Below, one piece after another: positions 7,845 through 14,930 of a stretch of DNA of 32,170 bases. A program made the position numbers and the translations under genes. Position 1 is the first letter of the stretch, and every line of letters begins with the position of its first letter. Source of the stretch: Treponema sp. UBA792 (GTDB lineage Bacteria; Spirochaetota; Spirochaetia; Treponematales; Treponemataceae); NCBI GenBank assembly GCA_002296965.1, contig DBIW01000004.1:1-32170 (forward strand), in the 5' to 3' direction. The notes under the pieces were generated by a model. The model worked only from the letters and a program-made list of their open reading frames with translations. It had not been told where the DNA came from and made no database searches.

Positions 7845-7873
7845 ATTATATTCAAATACATCCAGCTTGTAAA
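7845..7873 (-). promoter_or_regulatory. Sigma70 promoter of the chemoreceptor gene
   Basis: On the minus strand TTTACA (7873-7868), a 17-bp spacer and a perfect TATAAT (7850-7845). The predicted start is near 7838, giving a leader of about 59 nt that contains the C10 run and the ribosome binding site. It is not a sigma28-type promoter. Confidence 0.7.
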
Positions 7874-7909
7874 TACAATTTAGGGTACTTGCTGAAAATT
7901 AATAATTGT

Positions 7910-7938
7910 CTGTCAAGGGAATTCAAAAAAGTTATAAT
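7910..7938 (+). promoter_or_regulatory. Plus-strand promoter P1 upstream of the RNA candidate
   Basis: CTGTCA (7910-7915), a 17-bp spacer and a perfect TATAAT (7933-7938) in an AT-rich stretch. It reads toward the terminator at 8024-8064 and the porin-like gene. Confidence 0.45.
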
Positions 7939-7958
7939 TTTTTTATTATGAAAAAATA

Positions 7959-7987
7959 TTGACATCCGTCCGCTGCTTCTGTATCAG
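7959..7987 (+). promoter_or_regulatory. Plus-strand promoter P2 of the RNA candidate
   Basis: A perfect TTGACA (7959-7964), a 17-bp spacer and TATCAG (7982-7987, 4/6). The predicted start is near 7994. No reading frame follows before the terminator. Confidence 0.5.
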
Positions 7988-7993
7988 TAAAGC

Positions 7994-8064
7994 TGCTTGT
8001 TTTTTACCCCATAAAGGCAGCGCACCCGCGCGGAACATTGCCGTTTTTCCGCGCGGGTCTTTTT
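7994..8064 (+). ncRNA. Candidate small RNA (or transcribed attenuator leader)
   Basis: Promoter P2 is followed by about 70 nt without a usable reading frame and then by a strong intrinsic terminator, the layout of a stand-alone small RNA. A 5' hairpin can form between GCTGC (7992-7996) and GCAGC (about 8018-8022), enclosing a U-rich and then ACCCC loop. I recognise no known RNA family. The alternative is a leader that attenuates transcription of the porin-like gene 190 bp further on. Confidence 0.4.
8024..8064 (+). terminator. Intrinsic terminator
   Basis: A perfect 12-bp GC-rich stem (ACCCGCGCGGAA at 8024-8035 pairs with 8047-8058) is followed by CTTTTT. The orientation is plus. It stands inside the 474-base gene-free interval and does not end any recognised gene. 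Confidence 0.8.
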
Positions 8065-8253
8065 CTGTGCGCCGTCATTTTTCCGTCGCAGGTAAATTCC
8101 ATGTAAAGTGTATGTTCATGTTACGTTACGGATGATGTCCGGAGTTAAATTGAATGTAAATCATTCTCCGTTTCTATGGACTGTTTCCGGCGCGGAGGCT
8201 AATCTCGTCGCCGTAGGAGAGCGGGAGAAATCGGCGTTTACGTGAGGTGAAAA
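8065..8253 (+). other. Non-coding leader of the porin-like gene
   Basis: This is the remaining part of the gap between the terminator and the porin-like gene. I see no reading frame, no clear -35/-10 pair and no recognisable riboswitch. A weak CTCCG/CGGAG pairing is possible around 8166-8197. The ribosome binding site GAGGTGA ends just before the start codon at 8254. Confidence 0.4.
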
Positions 8254-9312
8254 ATGAACACAAGAAAAATTGTCTGCGGTCTGATTGCCGGAACCGCCGT
8301 GCTTGTCTCCGCCGCGGCGGATGCGGAGGTCTCTCTGACGAACAAGATCGGAACGGATGTGGTGAATGTCACGTCATCAGAGGACGGCGACGGAAATGTG
8401 GCTTCCGGCGCGAAATTTGCCGGTCTTTACGATGAGGTCACCGCCGAGGTCAAGTCGGACAGAATTTCCGCCAAGGTTAAGGCGCGTGCGCAGCTTGATG
8501 TGGACGGTGACGGAATTCCGGCAGGATTCGACTACAAGGGCTCAAAGTTTGACTGGAAGATAAAATTCTCTCCGGCGGAGAATTTCAGCGTCCATCTGAA
8601 CGACAGGTTCTACATTCCCGGCTCGTATCTTCCTGTTGAGGACGACAACGTCGAGGGCGGAAATCTCGGAAGCCGCGGAGTCTCTCTCTCGTTCAGCGGA
8701 ATCGAAGGTCTTCTGGTCGCCGCCACTGTTCCGTTCGGAGACGACAGCGCCGGAATGAACCGTTTTGTCACTGAAAATGCGGACGGCGCCGGTGAATTCT
8801 CGTTCAGGACAGGATTCGGCGCGTCATATTCTCCGGCCGGATTCATTACAGTGGGAGCCGCCGTGCACAATGCCGGACTTTCATCTTTCGGAGCCGGAGT
8901 CTACGCCTCCTCGGAGCCTCTTGACGGACTTGAGGTCAAGGCCGGCTATTCCTACAACAACAATTATGACGGCGGCGGAAAAATCTGCGGAGTCGCCGGA
9001 AAACATCAGCTGAATGCCGCAGCTGTATTCGGGGCGGACGCGCTGTCTCTCGCGCTTGATTTTCTTGCCGACACGGACGGAAAATTCTACACCGGACTTC
9101 TTGCCGGCTGGAGTTTTACCGATGTTGTATCGGCGCAGGCCGTATTCACTGCAAAGGCCGCATGGTCAGATGTTCCGGCAGGAATTTTCGCCGTAAAGCC
9201 GTCGGTCTCCTTCAAGCCGGGACTTGGAACAGTGACTGTCGGAGCGGAAGCTGAATTCTCATCCTCGGCGTTCGGACTGAAATTCCCGGTCTACTGGAAG
9301 GTGTCCATTTAG
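8254..9312 (+). CDS. Secreted beta-barrel, porin-like outer-membrane protein
   Basis: This is a 352-residue protein with a clear signal peptide (MNTRKIVCGLIAGTAVLVSA, probable cut after A24 in ADA|EVS). The mature part alternates hydrophobic and polar residues with many Gly, Asp, Ser and aromatic residues, and ends in KFPVYWKVSI, as expected for an outer-membrane barrel. A loop has LDVDGDGIPAGFDY, a DxDGDG calcium-site-like segment. I recognise no specific family; it resembles Treponema barrel proteins of unknown substrate. The start follows GAGGTGA at 5 nt. It is monocistronic, with a terminator directly after. Porin function is inferred only. Confidence 0.72.
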   Translation: MNTRKIVCGLIAGTAVLVSAAADAEVSLTNKIGTDVVNVTSSEDGDGNVASGAKFAGLYDEVTAEVKSDRISAKVKARAQLDVDGDGIPAGFDYKGSKFDWKIKFSPAENFSVHLNDRFYIPGSYLPVEDDNVEGGNLGSRGVSLSFSGIEGLLVAATVPFGDDSAGMNRFVTENADGAGEFSFRTGFGASYSPAGFITVGAAVHNAGLSSFGAGVYASSEPLDGLEVKAGYSYNNNYDGGGKICGVAGKHQLNAAAVFGADALSLALDFLADTDGKFYTGLLAGWSFTDVVSAQAVFTAKAAWSDVPAGIFAVKPSVSFKPGLGTVTVGAEAEFSSSAFGLKFPVYWKVSI

Positions 9313-9336
9313 TCCGCTGATTATTGATGATTACGT

Positions 9337-9380
9337 GGGGCCGTCCGGATTCCTCCTTTCCGGGCGGCCTCATTTTTTTT
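9337..9380 (+). terminator. Intrinsic terminator of the porin-like gene
   Basis: A stem of about 13 bp with two G-U pairs (left arm 9337-9349, right arm 9359-9371), then A and eight T. The orientation is plus, 25 bp past the stop codon. Confidence 0.85.
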
Positions 9381-9393
9381 GTTTTGCTGCGGC

Positions 9394-9861
9394 TTATTTT
9401 ATTCTTGTGAAGGTCACATATCTGTAGGGGATTTCCGCCTGAATCACCGGCCCTTCCGTCCGGACAAATGAATTCCTGTCGAATTCCGGAAAGAATGTGT
9501 CGCCGCTGAACCGTGCCAGGATTTCGGTTATATGGAGCACGTCGGCGGAACTGATTGTCTGCCTGTAGATTTCCTCTCCGCCCGCGACGATGACGTCATT
9601 TCCGCATAGGGCGGCGGCCTCTCCGATTGAGCGGGCCAGAATGCATCCGTCAGGAACCGAGTCCAGGCTTTTTGACACGACGACGAGCGTGCAGTACGGA
9701 AGCGCGTGTCCTATCTCGGAGAAGGACTTCCGCCCCATGATTATCCGCTTTCCCGCCGTGATTTTTTTGAATCTGTCGCGTTCGGACGGAATTCTCCACG
9801 GAATTTTTCCGCGGCATCCGATTGTCCTGTTCTCGTCGTAGGCCGCAACAAGCGAAATCAT
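9394..9861 (-). CDS. folA: Dihydrofolate reductase
   Basis: This is a 155-residue enzyme reducing dihydrofolate to tetrahydrofolate with NADPH, feeding thymidylate, purine and methionine synthesis. Family features are MISLVAAYDENRTIGCRGKI, the substrate-site PWRIPSERDRFKK (Glu stands where the catalytic acid Asp/Glu is expected), GKRIIMGRKSFSEIG for the cofactor, and VIVAGGEEIYRQ. Length is typical. The ATG follows the flgN stop by a single base and has no Shine-Dalgarno, so it should depend on translation of flgN. Being the last gene of a flagellar operon is unusual for folA. Confidence 0.95.
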   Translation of the reverse strand: MISLVAAYDENRTIGCRGKIPWRIPSERDRFKKITAGKRIIMGRKSFSEIGHALPYCTLVVVSKSLDSVPDGCILARSIGEAAALCGNDVIVAGGEEIYRQTISSADVLHITEILARFSGDTFFPEFDRNSFVRTEGPVIQAEIPYRYVTFTRIK

Positions 9862-9862
9862 T

Positions 9863-10333
9863 TTAAGCGTTTATCTCGACCAGCGTGGCGACCCTTTCCC
9901 GCGGCGCATACACGCTTCTCGCATTTCTGTACGGATTGTTGAAGTTGTGAATCTGCTCGCTGAGCCTCTCAAGGTGGACGCGCAGAAGCTCCCTGTTGAA
10001 CCTGTTCTGCTCAAGGACTTTCTGCTGCAGGCTGTCAAGCTCGTTCTGCAGCCTTCCGATTGACTCTGCCTCCGGACCGTCTTCCGCCGGATTTCCGTGA
10101 ATGTACATCGCCCTCATCGGGACAATCACTTTCTGCAGGCTTTCGATGTTTCCCACGACCTGCTGCTCGATCTGCGTGTGGATAAAGACCGCGTCCGGAT
10201 TGTCCGAATTTATCGAATCCTGCTGCTTTTCCAGAACCTCAAGATATTCCTTGAATTTGTCGCGCTGCTGTTCAAGAAGGGCGCGCAGTCGTCTAAGCAC
10301 GGCGACCCTTTCGTCAAGTTCATTCTGTGTCAT
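9863..10333 (-). CDS. flgN: FlgN-like flagellar export chaperone
   Basis: A 156-residue, almost wholly helical protein (VLRRLRALLEQQRDKFKEYL, then repeated Q/E/L heptads) of the size and composition of FlgN, which guards the hook-filament junction proteins FlgK and FlgL before export. Sequence identity within this family is low, so the call rests on size, helical pattern and its place after fliS. The frame is open far upstream through fliS, but the ATG at 10333 has GGGAGAA about 8 nt upstream and comes 14 bp after the fliS stop. A plain coiled-coil flagellar accessory protein is the alternative. Confidence 0.7.
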   Translation of the reverse strand: MTQNELDERVAVLRRLRALLEQQRDKFKEYLEVLEKQQDSINSDNPDAVFIHTQIEQQVVGNIESLQKVIVPMRAMYIHGNPAEDGPEAESIGRLQNELDSLQQKVLEQNRFNRELLRVHLERLSEQIHNFNNPYRNARSVYAPRERVATLVEINA

Positions 10334-10347
10334 CTGAATTCTCCCGT

Positions 10348-10794
10348 TCAGCCCTGTATGTTCAGGACATTCTCTGTTTTCTGGACCGGTGCGGCCGTGT
10401 TCGCCGTGCTGCTGGCTATTTTCCGCCAGGATTCGGCAAGCTCGCCTAGCATGTTCAGCACGAACGATATTTTCTGCCTGTCGTGGTTTATTCCCGCGCT
10501 TATAAGCTCTTCGTTGAAATACACGTAAAGCGACATCAGGTTGCGTGCGAGGTCTCCGCCTTTCTCCATGTCCAGCGAGACCTGAAGCTCCGTTATTATT
10601 GTCTGTGTCTTCTGGATCAACGCTCCGAATTTCTCGATGTTGCCGGGTTTTATCTTTCCGTCGCTCTCGAAAAGATTCAGCGCGGCCGTAAGCTGCCTGA
10701 TTGCGCCCTCGTAAAGGAGCACCACGAGCCTTCCCTGACTTGCCGTGCTGATGTTCGTTCTCTGATATGCGTTGTAGACGCTGCTGTAGCCCAT
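10348..10794 (-). CDS. fliS: Flagellin export chaperone FliS
   Basis: This 148-residue cytoplasmic chaperone binds the C-terminus of flagellin to prevent early polymerisation. The family hallmark is near the start: VYNAYQRTNISTASQGRLVVLLYEGAIRQL. Later come LARNLMSLYVYFNEEL and the C-terminal helix with ESWRKIA. Length is slightly above the usual ~130 because of a short tail. Its ATG follows GGAGGAGA. It is first in fliS-flgN-folA and preceded by a sigma28-type promoter. Confidence 0.95.
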   Translation of the reverse strand: MGYSSVYNAYQRTNISTASQGRLVVLLYEGAIRQLTAALNLFESDGKIKPGNIEKFGALIQKTQTIITELQVSLDMEKGGDLARNLMSLYVYFNEELISAGINHDRQKISFVLNMLGELAESWRKIASSTANTAAPVQKTENVLNIQG

Positions 10795-10836
10795 TGACGT
10801 CTCCTCCGGACAATGATGATTTTATGGTTTTTCTGA

Positions 10837-10863
10837 TTTTCGGAGCGGCGGAGAAAAACTTTA
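10837..10863 (-). promoter_or_regulatory. Sigma28 (FliA)-type promoter of fliS-flgN-folA
   Basis: On the minus strand TAAAGTTT (10863-10856) matches the FliA -35 consensus exactly. Eleven bases later TCCGAAAA (10844-10837) matches 6 of 8 of GCCGATAA. It lies about 43 nt before the fliS start. This places folA under flagellar late-gene control if no internal promoter exists. Confidence 0.72.
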
Positions 10864-10974
10864 CAGAAACATGATCCAGCGATGCTCCGCGCTTGACAAA
10901 ATTCGGGGGAGGGCAGATTTTTCTTGGGCAAAAATGCCGCCTGGCCCTGTAATCTTGTTTTGCGGAATTATTTA

Positions 10975-11003
10975 TCGACAATCGCGCTCAATATCGGTAT
11001 ATT
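10975..11003 (+). promoter_or_regulatory. Sigma70 promoter of ftsH
   Basis: TCGACA (10975-10980), a 17-bp spacer and TATATT (10998-11003). The predicted start is near 11010, leaving a leader of about 44 nt with the AGAGG ribosome binding site before 11054. Confidence 0.6.
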
Positions 11004-11053
11004 AGACAGAAGGACAGACTTCACTTCTGACCCCGATTTTTACAGAGGTTTTT

Positions 11054-13114
11054 ATGAGCGAAAAAGAGAATCAGAATCCTGAAAACAATACTCCGGACGA
11101 CATGGATCCGTACAAATTCTTCAAATTTGCCGGTCCTGAAAGCGGTGACGGCGGAGATGACGACAAGAACAGACACAAGAAGGAGAGGAAGAGCCAGCTC
11201 TTTGCTGTCGTGCTTTTCGCGCTTTTCGCGGTGCTTATCGGTGTCCAGGCGCTTACAGCCGCCCGGAGCGACAATCTTGTCGATTTTTCGGAATTCAAGC
11301 ACAAGGTGCAGACCGGCGAGATAGTATACGTGGAGATGGGAGAGAATTATTTTGTAGGATACGGTCCTGTCACCGAAGTTCCGCAGGACAGCGGCAAGGG
11401 CTATCAGATAATCAGGTCGATAACGCAGAGCTCCCGCAATGAATACCGGACGGCGGCAGTTCTTATGCAGAGTTTTATTGACTTTCTTGACGAGAACGGC
11501 GTTCAGTACAAATTCGTGATAAAGCAGAACAACTATCTGCTGCAGCTGCTTCTGAACCTGATATTTCCGTTCGGACTCCTTGCGCTTATGTATTTCTTCC
11601 TTTTCAGGAAAATCGGCGGCGGAACAGGCGGCATGGGCAGCGTGTTCAATGTGGGGCAGTCAAGGGCAAAAGCCGTGGACGAAGGCAAGGTGAAAACACG
11701 TTTCTCCGATGTGGCGGGCGTGGATGAGGCAAAGGCCGAGCTTGTCGAGGTTGTTGACTTCCTGAAGGAGCCGAAAAAATACACCGACATCGGAGGCAAA
11801 ATTCCGAAAGGCGTCCTTCTTGTGGGACCGCCCGGAACCGGAAAGACGCTTCTTGCGCGTGCTGTCGCGGGAGAGGCCGGAGTTCCGTTCTTCCGGATAA
11901 GCGGTTCAGATTTTGTCGAGATGTTCGTCGGAGTCGGCGCAAGCCGCGTGAGGGATCTTTTCAGACAGGCGCGCGAGAAAGCTCCGTGCATAATATTCAT
12001 AGATGAGCTTGACGCGATCGGCAAAAGCAGGGTGAACAATCTTGGCGGAAATGACGAGCGCGAGCAGACGTTGAACCAGCTGCTTGTCGAGATGGACGGA
12101 TTCGACAACGAGAAGGGACTGATTATTCTTGCCGCCACGAACCGCCCGGATATTCTTGATCCGGCGCTTCTCAGGCCGGGACGCTTTGACAGGCAGGTTG
12201 TTGTTGACCGCCCGGACGTGAAGGGAAGGGAGGCGATTCTTGCCATTCATGCCAAGAATGTCAAGATTGACAGCGATGTGAATTTCGGGACGATTGCCCA
12301 TTCGACGGCAGGTTTTTCCGGCGCTGATCTTGCCAACATTGTGAACGAGGCGGCGCTTCTGGCTGTACGCGCCGGCCGTAAAAAGGTTTCCATGGCCGAT
12401 TTCGACGAGGCCGTGGAGAAGACGATGGTCGGACTCCAGAAAAAGACGAGGGTCGTGAACGAGGAGGAGCGCAAAATTGTGGCTTACCATGAGACGGGAC
12501 ACGCTCTTGTCGCCGCGTTCACTCCCGGAAGCGATCCTGTCCACAAGATAACGATTATTCCGCGCGGAATGGGGGCGCTCGGCTATACCATGCAGCTTCC
12601 GTCCGAGGACACATATCTCAAGAGCAAGAAAAAACTGCTCGGCGAGGTTGACGTGATGCTCGGAGGACGCGCGGCGGAGCAGATTATATTCGGCGAGGTT
12701 TCCACCGGAGCCGCGAATGACATTCAGCGTGCCACCGATACTGTCAGAAGCATGATAACAAGCTACGGAATGAGCGACAGGTTCTTCAACATGACGCTCG
12801 GCAAGAGCGGTCAGGGCTACGGATCAGGCGAGCCGGAGCTTGTGCGCGAATATTCCGAGAACACGCAGCAGTATATTGACGACGAGATTGCGGCTACATT
12901 GAAGGAACGTTACGGTCATGTCCTTGAGATGCTTTCCTCGCACCGTGCGCTGCTTGAGTATATCGCAGTCAGGCTGCTTGAGAAGGAGACGATGGAAGGC
13001 AAGGAATTCGAGGAGATTGTGAAGGCCGAGAACCATTGTCTGGAGCTTGAGAACAAGGCCTCTGAGAATCCGGAGAGTCCGGAATCGGTTGACTGTAATC
13101 CGCAAGTTGAATAG
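11054..13114 (+). CDS. ftsH: ATP-dependent zinc metalloprotease FtsH
   Basis: This 686-residue membrane-anchored hexameric AAA+ protease degrades membrane and regulatory proteins. In order: an acidic N-terminal stretch, membrane helix 1 (about 50-70), a ~90-residue periplasmic domain, membrane helix 2 (about 160-183), Walker A GPPGTGKT (about 260), Walker [12 protein letters not shown], the second region of homology [21 protein letters not shown] in part, and the zinc site HETGH (about 477), which fits HExGH with Thr at the usual Ala position. The long N-terminal extension before helix 1 is a spirochaetal-type feature. It has its own promoter and is followed by lolA after 31 bp. Confidence 0.97.
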   Translation: MSEKENQNPENNTPDDMDPYKFFKFAGPESGDGGDDDKNRHKKERKSQLFAVVLFALFAVLIGVQALTAARSDNLVDFSEFKHKVQTGEIVYVEMGENYFVGYGPVTEVPQDSGKGYQIIRSITQSSRNEYRTAAVLMQSFIDFLDENGVQYKFVIKQNNYLLQLLLNLIFPFGLLALMYFFLFRKIGGGTGGMGSVFNVGQSRAKAVDEGKVKTRFSDVAGVDEAKAELVEVVDFLKEPKKYTDIGGKIPKGVLLVGPPGTGKTLLARAVAGEAGVPFFRISGSDFVEMFVGVGASRVRDLFRQAREKAPCIIFIDELDAIGKSRVNNLGGNDEREQTLNQLLVEMDGFDNEKGLIILAATNRPDILDPALLRPGRFDRQVVVDRPDVKGREAILAIHAKNVKIDSDVNFGTIAHSTAGFSGADLANIVNEAALLAVRAGRKKVSMADFDEAVEKTMVGLQKKTRVVNEEERKIVAYHETGHALVAAFTPGSDPVHKITIIPRGMGALGYTMQLPSEDTYLKSKKKLLGEVDVMLGGRAAEQIIFGEVSTGAANDIQRATDTVRSMITSYGMSDRFFNMTLGKSGQGYGSGEPELVREYSENTQQYIDDEIAATLKERYGHVLEMLSSHRALLEYIAVRLLEKETMEGKEFEEIVKAENHCLELENKASENPESPESVDCNPQVE

Positions 13115-13145
13115 AATGACGGAGTTAAACTTTTGGGAATAATAT

Positions 13146-13832
13146 ATGAATAAATCTGTCTTTCGTCGGCTTGCCGTGTGCGTCGTCGTTCTTTTGAATT
13201 CCCTGTGCCTTTGTGCTCAGGGAATCACTACTGCCGGCGCATATTTTAAGTCCGTTTCTGAATTTTACGGTTCCATCAAGGATTATGAAGTCAATTTCGA
13301 GATAAGGATAGGAAAACAGGAGTCGGCCGGAAGGCTTTCGTTCAAGGCTCCTGACCTGCTCAGAATGGACTACACGAATCCGCAGAATCAGGTGATTGTG
13401 TTCAACGGCGATATGCTGACAATCTATCTTCCAGGTTCGTCGGCCGTTCTTCAGCAGCAGATTCAGCAGGACGGAGGAAGCGGCGCCTCATCCCTTGCGA
13501 CTCCGCAGGGGCTTTCTCTTATGAGCCGTTACTACACTGTCGCCTACGAGTCCGGCCAGACTCCGGAGCCGCTTGACGAGGGCTCCGATGAGAACGTGGT
13601 GAAATTTGTTCTCAGCAGAAAAAGCGCGGCCGAGGCGTTCCGTTATATAAAGCTTGCCGTGGATCCGTCTACAAAACTCATCAGGCGCATAAATGCCGTA
13701 ACTCCGAAGGGCGAGGAATTTGTCTTTGACTTTTACGATTACGCCCTGAATCAGGGAATATCGGATCAGCGTTTTATTTATGATGCGCCGTCTTCCGCAA
13801 ATAATTTCAATAATTTCTTGTTCTCGGAGTAA
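13146..13832 (+). CDS. lolA: LolA-like periplasmic lipoprotein carrier
   Basis: A 228-residue secreted protein: signal peptide MNKSVFRRLAVCVVVLLNSL with probable cleavage near residue 24. The mature chain has the LolA pattern: FYGSIKDYEVNFEIRI, GRLSFKAPDLLRMDYTNP and QVIVFNGDMLTIYLP, which make up the open half-barrel that carries lipoproteins across the periplasm. The start has a GGGA about 9 nt upstream. It stands between ftsH and a RodZ-like gene, and is probably co-transcribed with both. No LolB partner is in the window. Confidence 0.85.
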   Translation: MNKSVFRRLAVCVVVLLNSLCLCAQGITTAGAYFKSVSEFYGSIKDYEVNFEIRIGKQESAGRLSFKAPDLLRMDYTNPQNQVIVFNGDMLTIYLPGSSAVLQQQIQQDGGSGASSLATPQGLSLMSRYYTVAYESGQTPEPLDEGSDENVVKFVLSRKSAAEAFRYIKLAVDPSTKLIRRINAVTPKGEEFVFDFYDYALNQGISDQRFIYDAPSSANNFNNFLFSE

Positions 13833-13841
13833 AGGACTGAC

Positions 13842-14930
13842 ATGGAAAGCTACGGCGGAATTCTTAGGAAAAAACGCGAAGAGAAGAATCTGGATATAGA
13901 CCGCATATCAAGGGAAATTTCGATAGACCGCAAATATCTTGCCGCATTGGAGGAGGAGGACAGCTCCGTCTTTCCCGGCGAGGCGTATCTTACCGGTTTT
14001 CTGCGGAATTATTCCGATTATCTTGATGCCGACACCGATTTCGTAATGAAGCTTTATCATAACAAGCAGCTTCAGGAAGCTCCTATGCCGGCTGAGCTGC
14101 TGAAAAAATCCCGGCCGCCGTTTCTGATTCCTTCGGTGATAATATCCGTTGTCGTTCTTGTCGGTTTTGCGGTTCTGATTTTTTTTCTGCTCCGGGGAAA
14201 AAACCGCAGAGAGGATGAGTCTGAAGTCGTAATCTCAAACAGGACGGGCGCGAAGCAGTATGAGCTTGGCGACGATAAATTAGTTCAGCGTGTCTACAAA
14301 GGTGATCAGTTTCTGATTCCGACCGACAGCGGAAAGATAGTTCTTACTGTCCGCGATACGCTCGGCTCGTTCGGACTGGACACTCCTGCCGGCATCTTCT
14401 ACACCGACCTTGCCGAGGAGAACGAGATGGACATAAACGGAGACTCAAAGCCGGATATTATTGTCTATGTTTCGGATATATCCAGAACGGACGCATCGCG
14501 CGGAGCCGAGGTCAGTGTCCTGATGCGTCACGGAGGCTCCGGCTTCCTTACGGGAATTCCTGCAGAGGAGATTCCTCTTATCAGCGACATAAAGATAACT
14601 CATGCTCCTAAAGTCATTCTTGAGGACAACCGCGCATATCCGTTCACGTTGAACGCGAGTTTCCGTTCTCCGTGCCTTTTCAGGGACCGTGTGGACAACG
14701 GAAAATCCGTCGAGTCATATTTTTCACGCGGAGAAATTTTTACGGCCACTCCGCGCAACGGAATCCGCCTGTGGATTTCAAACATAAACAACGTGAAATT
14801 TACTGTTGTGGCGGATTCTCGTACATTTGATCTTGATATAGGAAAAGCCGGTCAGGTTGTGGTCGAGGACATAAAATGGATAAAGGACACCGACGGCAAA
14901 TACAAACTGGTGGTGATTGAGCTTGACTGA
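13842..14930 (+). CDS. RodZ-like membrane protein with cytoplasmic helix-turn-helix
   Basis: This 362-residue protein has an N-terminal HTH_25-type domain (residues 1-75: YGGILRKKREEKNLDIDRIS, FPGEAYLTGFLRNYSDYL), one membrane helix (about 93-117, FLIPSVIISVVVLVGFAVLI) and a ~240-residue periplasmic part. This is the RodZ architecture, which links MreB to the wall-elongation machinery. The periplasmic part contains MDINGDSKPDIIVYV, an EF-hand/dockerin-like DxNxDxxxD segment. Its TGA lies inside the start of rimO, so the two are translationally coupled. Function in shape control is inferred. Confidence 0.78.
   Translation: MESYGGILRKKREEKNLDIDRISREISIDRKYLAALEEEDSSVFPGEAYLTGFLRNYSDYLDADTDFVMKLYHNKQLQEAPMPAELLKKSRPPFLIPSVIISVVVLVGFAVLIFFLLRGKNRREDESEVVISNRTGAKQYELGDDKLVQRVYKGDQFLIPTDSGKIVLTVRDTLGSFGLDTPAGIFYTDLAEENEMDINGDSKPDIIVYVSDISRTDASRGAEVSVLMRHGGSGFLTGIPAEEIPLISDIKITHAPKVILEDNRAYPFTLNASFRSPCLFRDRVDNGKSVESYFSRGEIFTATPRNGIRLWISNINNVKFTVVADSRTFDLDIGKAGQVVVEDIKWIKDTDGKYKLVVIELD

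Noticed and set aside
8102..8140. Possible sigma28-like TAAAGTGT before the porin-like gene
   Set aside because: No GCCGATAA-like box occurs at the required 11-base spacing.
10893..10921. TTGACA near 10892 as a second ftsH promoter
   Set aside because: The hexamer at the right distance is GATTTT, a poor -10 box, whereas 10975-11003 is better placed.
10334..10981. Long upstream extension of the flgN frame across fliS
   Set aside because: The extension is Arg-rich, low in order, and lies in another frame of fliS; the ATG at 10333 has a proper ribosome binding site.
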